A stretch of DNA of 64,000 nucleotides from assembly GCF_026745355.1 (NCBI RefSeq), contig NC_079206.1, positions 44,641,216 through 44,705,215 of the forward strand, given 5' to 3'. Positions 50,951 to 63,318 of this stretch are shown here, piece by piece (position 1 is the stretch's first letter; every line of letters begins with the position of its first letter). The translations under genes were made by a program, and so were the position numbers. Source of the stretch: Beta vulgaris subsp. vulgaris (Eukaryota; Streptophyta; Magnoliopsida; Caryophyllales; Amaranthaceae). The notes under the pieces were generated by a model, which saw only the letters and a program-made list of their open reading frames with translations, made no database searches and was not told where the DNA came from.

Positions 50951-51875
50951 ATTGATTATGAGGTTAATCAAAATTAAGTTATTTAAACTAATTGTTTGTC
51001 TCTTCGACTCATCACATGATTGTATGATTTTGATATTCTGGAATATTAACTTTAACAAATTTGAATTCCATAATGTTTGTGGAGTTAGTGGTATATGCGC
51101 AGGTGAAATGTCTAAGCAAACTGAACGTGCATCAATATCTAACTACCTCGCTACAAATAAGGAACCAAGATGCTGATCGGTTAGTTCCTAGATTCTAGGG
51201 AGCATAACTAACTGCTTTATTGTTAGCACGCGCAAATCTGATGGAGCTAAGGCTGATTAAGAGGAATAACGGCTACAAAAGTGGTTGGTGGGATGCTACA
51301 TTATAGCACCCATAACGTAGTAATGGAGAAAAATGTGGAGCAGCTGATATTCCTGTTTATAGCGTTAGAAAATTGAATTCAAACTTAAGACTTTCCAGAG
51401 TTTCATGTATTACGTCTAAGAAAGTTTATTCGGTTGTTTATCTTCAATTTATTACAATCATTGTATTTGAGTTTGCGTTGAGAGAAAGAAAAATCTTGTA
51501 TTCAAGAGAGAGAAAAGAGAAAGAGAAAGAGAAGACTTCTAGTGAAGTCAAGTGAGAAAAGTCACGTGTTCAGGGGGAACAGGGTGACTGGGAACTGGTT
51601 CCTAGAGGAACTAAGTGAGGGTAGATTTATATCTAGTTGTAATAACTATTATAAATAATAGAGCAAGGTTTCTTCCTAAAGAATTGAGGAAGAGAACCTT
51701 GTTAAAAGGATCTTCGTGCGTTCTTATTTGTTAAAAGGATCTTCGTGCGTTCTTACTTATCACTACTTCTCTTTATTAGCTTTCCAATTTAGTTTATCCG
51801 CAAAATGTTTGTAAATCTCCCCAACTACAATTCACCCCCTGTTGTAGCTGATCTAGTGTTTATACTAGACTAAAA
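50946..51875 (+). repeat. Copia 3' LTR, 5'-truncated
   Basis: Starts at GGAGAATTGATTATGAGGTT, the equivalent of base 175 of the 5' LTR. Runs to the TSD. It contains a local duplication of TTAAAAGGATCTTCGTGCGT (51707 and 51731). Confidence 0.85.
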
Positions 51876-51880
51876 AGCAC

Positions 51881-53190
51881 CAAAAACCAACATGTTTTTT
51901 TTTGGGTTACAACACCACAAGCTAAAAACAACACCTTATATTGCATCTCTGTTACCAAAAATCAGCAAAAATCAAGAATTAGGAAAATAAACAACTTGCA
52001 AATTAAATTCAGAAAAAATCGCAAATTTGAATTGAAATTATATAAAATTCATTTCGAACATGAAAGAGATAGAGAAATGGAGGAAGTGAAGTTATGGGAG
52101 GAGAGAGAGAGTAGGGTGAAGAAAAACGAATTTTTGTGGTGAGTTTGATTTCTTCGCTTTCAAAAGTTTGGGAAAAAATTAAGCACTTGGTGGCACCATT
52201 CTATCCTACAAATACACCACCACCACCACAATGAACACTAGCTTAATGTCAATTCGGTTTTTGGCCTCTTCACTTTCTCTATCCTCAAGAACAATCACCA
52301 TCTGCAACGGAGAATTCGGCACTCGAACTGCGAAAATAAAGAGTGTTTGACCATGCCCATGAACAAAGGAGAAGAGAGATGAAAACCATATTAGAGGAGA
52401 GAAAAGAGATGAAAAAATGGCAGAGAAGGAGAGGAAGAAGGTGAAACAAATCGCAAGGAAGGAGGTATAGAGAAGGGACTGATTTCCCTTTTAAAGTCAC
52501 GTGTCAGTTCAGTGAACTCATATCACAATCGTTAAGTCCTGCATACAATAATCAAAAGTTAGGATATATAAAAGATGATGGCCGATAGTTGAGCCCCATA
52601 GCGTTTATTTTTCCTTCAATATATACTATCATTTTACGTTTATATTTCAGACTAATCAATATATGATAGTTATCGTAGATGTTTTTGTCGGTAGGGTAGC
52701 GAGAAAAGATAAGAGAAATAAGAGGGGAAAAAGAAAAGAAATTTAGGATTACTCAATTATTAGTGATTAAAACTCTATTTACGATAAAATGATGATATAA
52801 TAGAAGAAATTTATTATATAAGATAGTTTTTTGAAAGAAAATTTTTGAAATGCATTTTTTTGAAAAAAAAAAAAGTTGATTGTAATTGATTTGAAATTTT
52901 TCCTTTTTAAAATTTTTATTGAACTTAAATAATTGCCGATCTCACTATCATGAAACATGCAAATTAGTAGGCACACACGTTCTTGTGATGAGGTAGGTAC
53001 ACACGATGAATATCAAACACTAAGTTATAAACATAAAGACTAATACCAATGAACATAATAGAGATGTATATATATTCATTTGGCTCATTAAATTATGTAC
53101 ATGTATTCAATTAACTTGTTATTTATATACATTTGACTTGTTACTTATGTACATATATACAAACGTGTGCACTATTGCAGGGAAACAAGA
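51881..53190. other. Intergenic DNA
   Basis: AT-rich with a GAGA-rich patch at 52060-52110 and 52370-52460. No gene or element recognised. The Phe/Ile-rich minus ORF at 52779 is AT-bias only. Confidence 0.4.
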
Positions 53191-53282
53191 GTGCAAAAAC
53201 CTGCGCAACGACTTAAACAAACTCTATCCAGTGCACCTCACAACATTTTTCACTCTTCAGTCCTGAGTCTTCGTGAGTGAAG

Positions 53283-53781
53283 ATGCAAATCCTGCAAACC
53301 TCACAATTCCAATTCCTGCCACTCTCTCTCCTCTCAAAAACCCAGCTAAACCCCTGGAATTCCAAGCTCCAAACCCCAAATATCCACCCTAGTTTCTCTA
53401 TCCTCTTATCTTCATCTTCATCTTCATCTTCTTCCTCTTCCCTTCGAAAATGGTTCGCTTCGTATGAATTCCCAGTGGACGAGACATTCCTGGAACAATT
53501 CGGGCCCAAAGACAGAGATACCGAGGAAGAAGCCCGAAAGCGGAACTAGGTAGAACGAGGTTGGGCTCCATGGGAAGAAATTCTATCTCTTGAGGCAGAA
53601 TTCGCCCGAAAATCGCTGAATGAAGGGGAAGAAGTGGCGTTGAAAGACCCTGAAACAATTGACGCATTCAAGAGGCTAAAACCCAGTTACAGGAAGAAGA
53701 AGATGGAGGAAATGGGTTTGACTGAGGACGAATACTTTGCTAAGCAGTTTGATATAAAGGGGGAGCTTTTGGATTTATTTG
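53283..53781 (+). pseudogene. First exon of a plastid-type protein gene, nonsense and truncated
   Basis: ATG at 53283 begins a Ser/Leu-rich, acid-poor N-terminus typical of a chloroplast transit peptide, with a run of 12 or so Ser codons near 53410. A conserved-looking hydrophilic domain follows (KWFASYEFPVDETFLEQFG). TAG at 53547-53549 interrupts it. The same frame stays open beyond, to about 53775 (VERGWAPWEEILS, SYRKKKMEEMGLTEDEYFAK), and then ends in copia LTR sequence. A single G-to-A change in a Trp codon would explain the TAG. I recognise the style as a conserved plant protein of plastids but cannot name it. Confidence 0.65.
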
Positions 53782-54233
53782 AGTTCGTTTTATTTTTCTA
53801 TTAGATTTAATTTTATGTCTTTGATTAGATTTTATTCTAATAGTATAGATTATATTTATTTTATTAGCTTATTGCGAACTTATGGAAATTAATTATGAGG
53901 TTAATCAAAATTAAGTTATTTAAACTAATTGTTTGTCTTTTCGACTCATTACATGATTGTATGATTTTGATATTATGGAATATTAACTTTAATAAATTTG
54001 AATTCCATAATGTTTGTGGAGTTAGTGGTATATGCGCAGGTGAAATGTATAAGCAAATTGAACGTGCATCAATATCTAACTACCTCGCTACAAATAAGGA
54101 ACCAAGATGCTGATCGGTTAGTTCCTAGATTCTAGAGAGCATAACTAACTGCCTTATTGTTAGTATGCGCAAATCTGATGGAGCTGAGGCTCGTTAAGCG
54201 GAATAACGGCTACAGAAGTGGTTGGTGGGAAGC
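53782..54233 (+). mobile_element. Copia LTR fragment
   Basis: Matches bases about 79-550 of the LTR at 44991 (AGTTCGTTTTATTTTTCTAT onwards). The left end is fused to the plastid-type exon. The right end is cut by the gypsy LTR at 54234. Confidence 0.85.
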
Positions 54234-54861
54234 TGTTGTAGCCTAAAAAATCAACGGCTCTGGTACTGACACGTGGCCTCATCTGAGCCCTACATGTGGC
54301 ATATATGCAGGGGAATGAAAGTACGAAAGGGCCTGAAGGTGGCAGGCCTACAAGTACGTTTCTCTGAAAGCGTACTAAAAAGACCTTCCTCTGGCCCCAA
54401 AAATTGTACTTAGGCCCAGTAAGTATGATTTACACCTTTATATGAAAGTGAGGTGTACTGACCAATCAACAGCTGCCACGTGTCCCACAGCTTTGATTAG
54501 CCAATCAGATGCTCCCAAATTAGGGTGACATCAAGGCACAACAGTCATTCAAACAGTATAAATAGTCCTTGATTTCAGGGTGAAAGGTACGTTTTTCAGA
54601 GCATAGTACTGTTACTCTGTCATAAATTCTTCTCTCTCTCTCTCTACTTTCTCTCTCTAAAAGTTCCTTTACATCCCTGACATCTGACTTAAGCTCGGAG
54701 GGGGAAATACCACCCAAACCTCCAGGGTGGGTCCCTTTTGTGCAGGTTGCTGGTCAGGAGTTTGCTTCGGGATTTGACCAATCATTGTTGCACAAGTCTC
54801 CAGTTCTAAGAACCTATCTTTGGGAGTTGTGTATAAATTGCTAGTTTTACACTACATAACA
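54234..54861 (+). repeat. 5' LTR of the right gypsy element
   Basis: 628 bp, TGTTGTAGCC to ACTACATAACA. TATA box TATAAATAG at 54557-54565, followed by a (TC)n leader near 54630. CCACGTGTCC lies at about 54477. The first 5 flanking bases are GAAGC; the partner is outside the window. Confidence 0.8.
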
Positions 54862-54863
54862 TT

Positions 54864-54881
54864 TGGCGCCGTCTGTGGGGA
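54864..54881 (+). other. Primer binding site of the right gypsy element
   Basis: TGGCGCCGTCTGTGGGGA two bases after the LTR. Very close to the site at 3565-3548, differing at a few positions. Confidence 0.75.
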
Positions 54882-54890
54882 GACGCAACA

Positions 54891-57800
54891 ATGACGGACT
54901 GTCACTCTTCGAATGTGGCAAGGAACAGAAGTTTTAGAGTTCAGGTGGATGATACTGTTGATGACGAGAGGCCACCTCGAGGCAGGGATCAGGGCCATGC
55001 TGCCGTTCACCTCGAGGGTAGGACTGTAACTCCAGTCATCCAAGAAAATCTTGACCGTCCAGTGACTGCTGGTCATTTGGAAAATGTTGTAAATGACTTC
55101 CAGGCCAGGATGGCCGCTGTTATGGAAGAGCAGATTAAGAACAACATGTATTTTTTCAGATGAGTCCGAGAGAAGAGGCAGCTGCGCCACTTAAAGGGCG
55201 ATCCCAAGAGGGTCGTCCAGGACCTAGTCGGCCACCTCGGCCAGAATTGACTAAGCCGCCTTCCAAAGGAAAGCAGCCGCAGTCAGTGATTCTAGGAGGA
55301 AGATGGACTGGAAGCTGGTGGTCCGTCCAGCAGATAATATCCCTCCTACTGGTCACATGATGGAGACTGATGCCGGGAGTACTTGGAGGCCAAGAGGGCG
55401 GCAGGCAGCAGCGTTCAGCCTCTGGCTCCACGCCATATATGAAGGATCCGTCCTTAAGGCTCCCGTCCAGAACAGTGGTGCGAAGCCGTGGTCCATCGCT
55501 TTCCAGCCCAGGCAAGAGAAGACAGTTTTGCAGCCTATGGTGTACAGGCGTCAAGCCTTAGCTAACACCTCATCTAATCCGGTTTTAAAGAGTACCGTCA
55601 GGAGCACATACCCATTGAGGGGCAGGTGGCGGCACTCCAGATCAATTGGCCCACTCCTTTCTCGGTCAGGATCATGGAGTCCCCTCCTTTCCCAAAGGTT
55701 AAGCTCCCAACCATTGATCCTTTTGACGGAACTACTGATCCGGACGATCACCTATCAGCTTACAAGCATCAGATGTATGTCCAAGGGGTGGACGATGCTA
55801 CTTGGTGTAAGAATTTCCCAGCTACTTTGAAAGGAGTAGCGCAAAAATGGTTCAACAACTTGCCGCCTAATTCAGTGAATAATTTTACTGAACTTAGTAT
55901 TCTATTCACCAGTCACTTTGTGGCTAATCGGCAAGAACAGAAAACAAGCATGCACCTGGGTAAAGTCATCCAAGGTCCTAAGGAAGCCTTGAGAGGTTAT
56001 GTGAAGAGGTTTAATCTGGAGGCGTTGCAGATCCAAGATCTGAATGCGGGTGTGGCGTTTGACGCCTTCATCAGAGGTCTAAGACCAGGAAGTTTTAAGT
56101 TTGATTTGGGAAGAAGAAAATCACTACTTTGACGGAAGCACTGAGGGAGGCTGAAGCATTCATTCATGCCACAGAGGTCTGTGCTGAAGCAAAACAGCCA
56201 GAAGTGAAGAAAGTTGGAAGAAGCTGTTCAGCCAAAAAAGAATCCGCCCAAGAAGGCTGAGACTTGGGCCATGACTTCTATGACCACTTCGTCCAAGAGA
56301 AGTAGGCGGTCAGAGCCGGCGGCCTCAGTTGAACCAATAGAGTTCAACAAAGATCAATATTCCATTTTGATGGAAATAAAAGATCAGCATGAACTAAAGG
56401 CGCCGGCCGAGATGAAGACGCCTTACCGTAACAGGGACAAGAGCAAGTATTGTCACTTTCACAAAGATTGTGGACATGAAACCAATGAATGCAAGCATTT
56501 GAAGCGAGCACTAGAAGAGTTGGCTCGAAAAGGAAAGATGAACAATTACCTACCCTCGTCAGGAAGGAAGTTTCAGAAAAGGGATAACCGTCAAGGAAGA
56601 AAGATGGACGGAGATAGCACGGATGATGATGTGTGATGGTCATCTCAGGAGGATTTGCAGCTGGAGGTCCGACAAATCGCGGCCACAAAAACTATTTGAG
56701 GGAACTCAGCCAGGTTATGCTCACCAACCAGGCCGAGTCTGATCCTTTTCCAAAAATAGTGGTCAGCGAGTTGGACCGGGGGAATATTAGGACGCCTCAT
56801 GATGATCCGCTGGTTGTGGAAATGAAGATTGCCAATCTAAGGGTTGGCGAATTTTGATTGATACTGGAAGCTCAACTGACATCATCAGTGCTGATTGTTT
56901 GTCTCGTTTAAAGTTTGACAAAAACGATTTGATGCCGGTCAATCATCCTATAATTGGTTTTGGCGGCGGGTCATACACCCTATGGGAACCGTCACCTTGC
57001 CCGTCAGAGTTGGAGAAAAAGATGCGGCCAGGACGCTTTTTGTGAAATTTTTGGTAGTACGAGACTTGACAGCTTATAATGTCATTCTCGGGCGACCTAC
57101 CTTAAATCACATCAAGGCCGTCATTGTGACCCATTAATGCTGATGAAGTTTGAATGTGATGGTGGGAAGATTGGATCTCTTTATGGAGACAGCAAGCTGC
57201 CAGAGAATGCTATCTCACCACACTCAAACCATCATCTTGGAAGGAAAAAGCAGAGTGTCCAAGGGCACAAGGAGATGATTCGGCCAAAAAAGTTAAAGGC
57301 CAGATTGGTGAGCTTAAGGAGGAAATTGAGAAGGTTCAGGAGTCGCCTCTTCCTGAAAGCAATCCGTCCATGCTTTTGCCTAGCAAGAAGAGAAAGTGTT
57401 TGGCATTAAGGAAGAAAAGCATTCATCTGAGATAATGGCTATAATGAGTCTGGGACTAGAACGTCCAGAGCCTGTGGAAAGTCCAGTAGAGATTTGCTTG
57501 AATCCAGAGCGTCCGGAAAGGACATTGAAAATTGGATCAGTTTTGAGATCGGAAATTCAGGACGCCTTAGTTGCGTTGCTGCGAGAATTTGAAGATGTGT
57601 TTGCCTATGCTGTAGAAGAGATGCCTGGGATAGACCCTGAGGTGGCCGTCCATAAGCTCAACATTGAGCCGGGGCAAAAGCCTATTCGGCAGAAGAAGAG
57701 GCATCTGGGGCCGGCCAGAAATAAGGCCGTTGATGAGGAAGTTCAAAAGCTGCTAAATCTAAATTCATCCGGGAAACATACTACCCAGATTGGGTAGCAA

Positions 57801-60679
57801 ATGTTGTGATGGTTCCAAAGCCGAATGGCACTTGGAGGATGTGTGTTGATTATACAGATTTGAACAAGGCTTGTCCTAAGGACAGCTTCCCGTTGCCAAA
57901 AATAGATCGTCTGGTTGATTCTACGGCCGGCCATGCCCTGCTGAGCTTTATGGATGCCTACTCTGGCTTCCATCAGATTCCTATGTGGCCGGATGATCAA
58001 GATAAGACTTCCTTCGTTACTGAGAAAGGGCTGTATGGATGGCTCAGGATGCCTTTCGGCCTAAGAAATGCTCCGGCTACATTTCAGAGGCTCATTAATA
58101 CGGTATTTCAGCCGCAGCTCGGCCGAAATATGGAACTTATATAGACGACATGATCGTCAAGAGTAAAGAGGAGAAAGATCATCTGGACGATCTGAGGGAA
58201 ACCTTCCTCACCTTGAGAAAATTCAAGTTGAAGCTTAATCCGCAAAAATGTGTGTTCGGCGTAGTTGCTGGGAAATTTCTGGGATTTTTGGTTGATCAGA
58301 GAGGGATTGAGGCAAATCCCGACAAAATTCAGGCTATTATGAATATGTCTTCGCCGTCCAAAGTCAAAGAAGTTCAGAGGTTGACGGGCTGTTTGGCTGC
58401 TCTTGGACGGTTTCTCTCAAAATCAGGAGACAAATGTCACCATTTCTTTGCTACTATCAAAAAGAATGCCAAGTTTGAGTGGTCGGAAGAAGCTGAGTTG
58501 GCGCTTCAGCAAGTCAAAGACCATCTTCGGCAGCTGCCTAGGTTGATCAGTCCGGCCGAAGGTGAAAAGTTGTATGTATACCTGGCTGTATCACCCTTCG
58601 CAGTCAGTGCAGTCCTCTTGGCTGAAAGAGACGCGGTGCAAATACCCGTCTATTTTGTGAGCCATGTGCTGAAAGATGCTGAGAACAGATATTCACCATC
58701 GAGAATTCGGCCTGGCCTTGTTGATGGCTAGCCGGAAGTTAAGACCTTACTTCTTAGCTCACAGCATCTTGTATATACAGATCAGCCGCTTAGGCAAGTG
58801 TTGCATAAGATGGATGCCTCTGGCCGAATGTTAAAATGGGCTGTTGAGCTGAATATGTTTGATTTAACATTTGAGCCTAGAAAGGCAATCAAGGGCCAAG
58901 CTTTGGCTGATTTCATCGTAGAGCTTACTCGGCCTACGATAGAAAGCGTCCAGGATCCAGCAGCAGGAAGGCGTCATTGGACCCTTATGGTGGACGGATC
59001 CTCAACTCCAACGGATGTGGGGCAGGAATCATTTTTCAATCTCCAGAAGGGGATAAGTTTGAATATGCTATGAAATTCAAGTTCCAGGCGTCCAATAATG
59101 AAGCAGAGTATGAAGCTCTCTTAGCCGGCATAAAAATGTGTAAAGCGGCTGGGGCCTTGGAAATCGAAGCTAAAACTGACTCTCTGCTGGTTGTCAGTCA
59201 GGTCAATGGTGAGTTTGAATGCAAGGAAGCGTCCATGAGCAAGTATATGAATTTGGTCAAGGACGAGATCAAGTCTTTAAAGAGGTTCGTCCTAGATCAG
59301 GTGCCCAGATCAGAAAACCATCAAGCTGATGCCCTCTCTAAACTGGCCAGCTCGGCCGAAGGTGACGTTCCTAGAACAGTCTTTTGGGAGGTGAAGGCGG
59401 CCAAGAGCATTGAGGCCGGAGAAGTCTGTTTCTCAGCCGAGATGATGAGTGGATGAGTCCAATCATTGAGTTCAAGAAAACCGGCCGTCTGCCTCTTGAT
59501 CCCATTAAGGCCAAGTATGTGAGAGCTAGGGACAAGTGGTTTGAATTGTGGAATGAGACCTTATACAAAAATCCTATAATCGGCCTCTTCTCAAGTGCAT
59601 CAGCCGAAAGGAAGGTCTGGACGTTTTGAAGGAGTTGCATGAGGGAGCTTGTGCTTCTCACATTGGAGGAAGAGCTTTGGCAGAAAGGGCTCTCAGGACG
59701 GGCTACTTTTGGCCGTCCTTAAAAGAAGATGCACTCCTCTATGCCAAGAAGTGTGATAGTTGCCAAAAGCATGGTAATATCCATCAAAAGCCGTCCAATT
59801 CTTGACGCCCATTCTCTTTCCTCTTCCCTTTGCTAAATGGGGGATGGACATTCTTGGGCCTTTTCCTATTGCTGCGGCCAGAAGAAATTTGTAATAGTAG
59901 CTGTAGACTACTTTACAAAATGGGTTGAAGCTGAAGCATTAAGGAGATCACCACCAATGATGTCAAAGGGTTCATCTGGAAGAACTTGATTACAAGGTTT
60001 GGCATGCCCCAGTCGATCGTCTTTGATAATGGGCCGCAATTTGAAACGCCCAAGCTTCGTCAATGGTTGGCCGACCAAGGAATTAAGGCTCACTTTGCAG
60101 CAGTAGCTCATCCACAGGCTAATGGGCAAGTGAGGCCTTTAACAAGATCCTTTCGGCCGGAATAAAAAAGAAGTTAGACAATGCAAAGGGGCTTTGGGTA
60201 GAAGAATTGCAGCTGGTCTTATGGTCAATTAGGACGACGGCCAAGAATTCCACAGGAGAGACTCCCTTTATGATGGTTTATGGCTCTGAGGCTGTCCTTC
60301 CTATTGAAGTTGAGGAACCCACCTTAAGAGTAATGATGTACTCAGAGGATGCTAACTGGGCAGCTCTTAGGACGGCTTTGGACTTAGTTCCTGAAGTCAG
60401 GGGCAATGCTCTGCTGAGGATGCAACTATATAAGTTAAGAATGGCAAGAGACTTCAACAAAAGAGTTGCTAGACGTCCGATTAAGGATGGGAGACTCGTC
60501 CTAAGAAAATGGAAGCGGTCGGCCGAGCCAAAGAGTTAGGCAAGCTTACTCCTAACTGGGAAGGACCCTATAAGATAATCGAAGTCGTTCAGAATGGTAC
60601 CTTTCGTCTTGAAGGATTGGACGGACGTCCTATTCCTAGGACGTGGAATTCTGACACTTTGAAGAAATACTTTGTTTAG
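54891..60679 (+). pseudogene. Tat-type gag-pol, frameshifted
   Basis: Pieces in order: gag N-terminus 54891-55163; gag core 55626-56132 (TTDPDDHLSAYKHQM, WFNNLPPNS); knuckle-like CHFHKDCGHETNEC at about 56451; protease DTGSSTDII at about 56857; reverse transcriptase 57804-58731 with a frameshift exactly before YIDDM (58138-58152); RNase H to about 58790; a second RNase H-like domain 58977-59456 (NGCGAGIIFQSPEG, NNEAEYEALLAGI); integrase with HIGGRA, CDSCQKHG, DYFTKWVEAE, DNGPQFE, ANGQ to 60679. The order matches the left element, whose same region is intact. Confidence 0.88.
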
Positions 60680-61700
60680 AGCACTCAGCTAAATTGTAAT
60701 CTTTTCCTAATGCATTACAATGAAAAAGTAGAATGTAGACATGTACCTTGACTATCCGTCAAGCAAACTTCATATAATACAATTCTACTTCTCTATGACT
60801 TTGTTTTAATTGTTTGCTTAAGTTACATACTAACGTCAAAAGCTAACTAATTTTACAAAGCAAAAAGACAATGCACCTTTCATTAGGAGTTCGGCTGAAC
60901 ATGTTATCATTCTTAAACGGATAAACATGTCAGATTTGGCCGGTTGTTTACTTAAAGAGTTAAACATCTCCTGAACAAGGTCGGCTGGAAATAAGACGCC
61001 TTAGTAAAGGTATCTTACTGTCCGTCCAAAAGCCACAAAACTTCGAAATAACAACCTTAGTAAAGGAACAAGTTATTTCATGATGGACGAGTTTTTCAAA
61101 GAATCAGTGCCCAACTATCATTCAGACGAGTTGCTCTCCAAAGAAGCAGCCCGTCAGAATATTAGCTTGGACGAGTTGCTTCTCGCATACACCACTTGTC
61201 CTAGTTTAAAAATTATCTTCTCAACTCCTTCTTGAACAGGAAAAAGTTATAAAAACTCTTCGTCCAAGAAGGGGGGCATAATTTATAAACTAACTAAGTC
61301 TTTGTCCAATGACGAACGGAACCCGGGCTCTGGCCGAGCAAACTTCTATACTTGGAAATTTAAAAATTACAAGTATGCTTGAGCATCTGGTATGACGTCC
61401 AGAAAAGAGCTACTGGGTCAGATCAGAATGATTGACGAGATACTTTATACTTGGCCTTAATAATAGTAATGGATGAGATCGGCCAAAAGAGTTGATTAGA
61501 CCAGCCAAATATTATGACGGTTGTTTTTGTACTTGTAATAGATATGAGGTTGTAAGTAATATGTTAAAAACAGTAAAGCATAGAACAAGAGAAATTGAAA
61601 AAGATAGCTTTTCATAAATGTAAAAAAGATGATTACAACCTAAATACATCTAAGTACAAAAGGAGGAAAATTACAAATGGCTCACGGCCAAGATACAACA
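60680..61700. other. Spacer between pol and the antisense ORF
   Basis: No sense gene. From about 61080 to 61200 there are scattered GGACGAGTT, GACGAGTTGCT(C/T)CTC and CCCGTCAG motifs that resemble the 89-bp repeat units at 62797-63250. Confidence 0.6.
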
Positions 61701-62796
61701 AAGAAACTAAGCGGCAGGAGGATCATTGTCCTCTTCATCCTGGGCCTCAGCATCGTCCTCCCCCTCTTCGTCTTCAGAAGATTCTTCAAAAACGGGAGGG
61801 TCGGCTCCGGATATAGTCGCCTTATGCAAAGCCTCCTGGAACGCCAGCCGACGAGCATATCTGGGGATATCCTCTTCTTCGGCCATCATGCCAAAAGCTT
61901 GCACTGCCCATTCCTTTGAGGTATCTATGACGGTGTTTCATAGCCTCTTTGGCGCCAGCAATGGTCTCGGCCACCTCAGTACGAAGGACTTGGTTCTTGA
62001 CCTTAAGGACGAGGTTCTCTTGAAAAAATCAGCAGCCATCGTCATGACTGAGTTCCTCTCGTCCGTCAGGACACGTTCCAATGAAGCCCGTTCGTCCAGC
62101 ATCTCCGTCAACCGAAGAAGGTAGACTTTGATCTGAGACTCTAGCTCGGCAGACCGTTTCTCCAACGCAACCTTGGTCTGCTGATGTAGCACCTCTTGCT
62201 GGGCCATAGCAAACTGGGCATGATCAGCAGCCGCCGTCACATCGTGGACGAGTTTCTTATTCTCTTTTCTGAGCTCCTTTGCCCAGTCCTCTGTTATCAT
62301 GCTGCGAGCAAAAAGCTGAACATATGCGAGCAAAAAGCTCCTTTGCCCAGTCCTTTGCCCACTCACCAGAGGAACGGGAAGCCGTCCTATACGCAGCCGG
62401 CATCTGGCCTACGAGTTGGGCCACCGGCCCAGAAAAGGCGGACCCGTCCACAGCCGCGTCCGGCTGAGAAGATTGTCCAGCATCCTCCAATATGACAACC
62501 TCATCAGGTTGTGAAGGTGTGGGCTGCTCGGCCGGACCAGTATAGGCCACGAGGGCCCGGGAGTCAGCCTCAGCCGGCTCTTCTTTGGCCTCCTCCTTGG
62601 CCGGTAGCTCGATGACGACCTTGGGAACCGGCCGTGTGGTCTTCCTCTTTTTAGCAGTAAAGCCCTTGGCCTTTTTTGAGGGAGGAGCCTCGCTGGTGCC
62701 GGCCGGTCGTTTCTTTGCTGCGGCTTTCTCGGCCAAAGCTTTAGAAGTTGGGGCATTTTTCTGAAAAAGGAAAAGATTAGAATGCACGTCAAGATA

Positions 62797-63250
62797 TCAA
62801 ACCGGACGAATTGCTCCTCAAATAAGCAACTCGTCCAACACTATTCTAGACGGACTGCCCCTCAAAGAGGCAAACCGTCCAGGTGTCAACCAGGACGAAT
62901 TACTTCTCAAATGAGTAACTCGTCCAAAGCTATTCTAGACGGACTGCCCCTCGAAGAGGCAAACCGTCCAGGTGTCAACCAGGACGAATTACTTCTCAAA
63001 TGAGTAACTCGTCCACAGCTATTCTAGACGGACTACCCCTCGAAGAGGCAAACCGTCAAGATATCAACCAGGACGGGTTGCTATTTCAGATGAGTAACTC
63101 GTCCTATGCTACTCCAGACGGACTGTCCCCCTAAGAGGCAAGCCGTCAAGAAATCAATCTAGACGAGTTGCTTCTTGAGAAGTTAGCTCGTCCTGTGTTT
63201 CTCTGGACGAATTGCCCCATGGGTAGACAAGTCGTCCAGGCACCATCTTG
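62797..63250. repeat. 89-bp tandem repeat in the aORF intron
   Basis: About five units: the CTATTCTAGACGGACTGCCC landmark starts at 62841, 62930 and 63019, with diverged versions at 63109 and about 63198. Periods are 89, 89, 90 and 89. Each unit has two GACG(A/G)(A/G)TT...AACTCGTCC inverted halves, so it can fold. Confidence 0.93.
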
Positions 63251-63280
63251 ACGGGTTACCCTCCAAAGTAGCAGACCGGC

Positions 63281-63283
<3 letters not shown>

Positions 63284-63316
<33 letters not shown>
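63284..63316. repeat. Poly-A tract
   Basis: 33 consecutive A bases, or poly-T in the sense of the antisense gene, within its second intron. Confidence 0.95.

Positions 63317-63318
<2 letters not shown>

Larger units (their letters stand above)
44991..51875 (+). mobile_element. Ty1/copia retrotransposon with internal deletion, TSD AGCAC
   Basis: The 5' LTR is 44991 to about 46070. A primer site TTGGTATTAGAGTCCGGTTC (initiator-Met type) lies at about 46078. Then come gag, protease, integrase and the start of reverse transcriptase. The 3' LTR fragment is about 50946-51875. Flanks AGCAC at 44986-44990 and 51876-51880 are identical. Most of reverse transcriptase, RNase H and the first roughly 170 bp of the 3' LTR are missing. 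A CACTA element is nested in gag. Confidence 0.85.
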
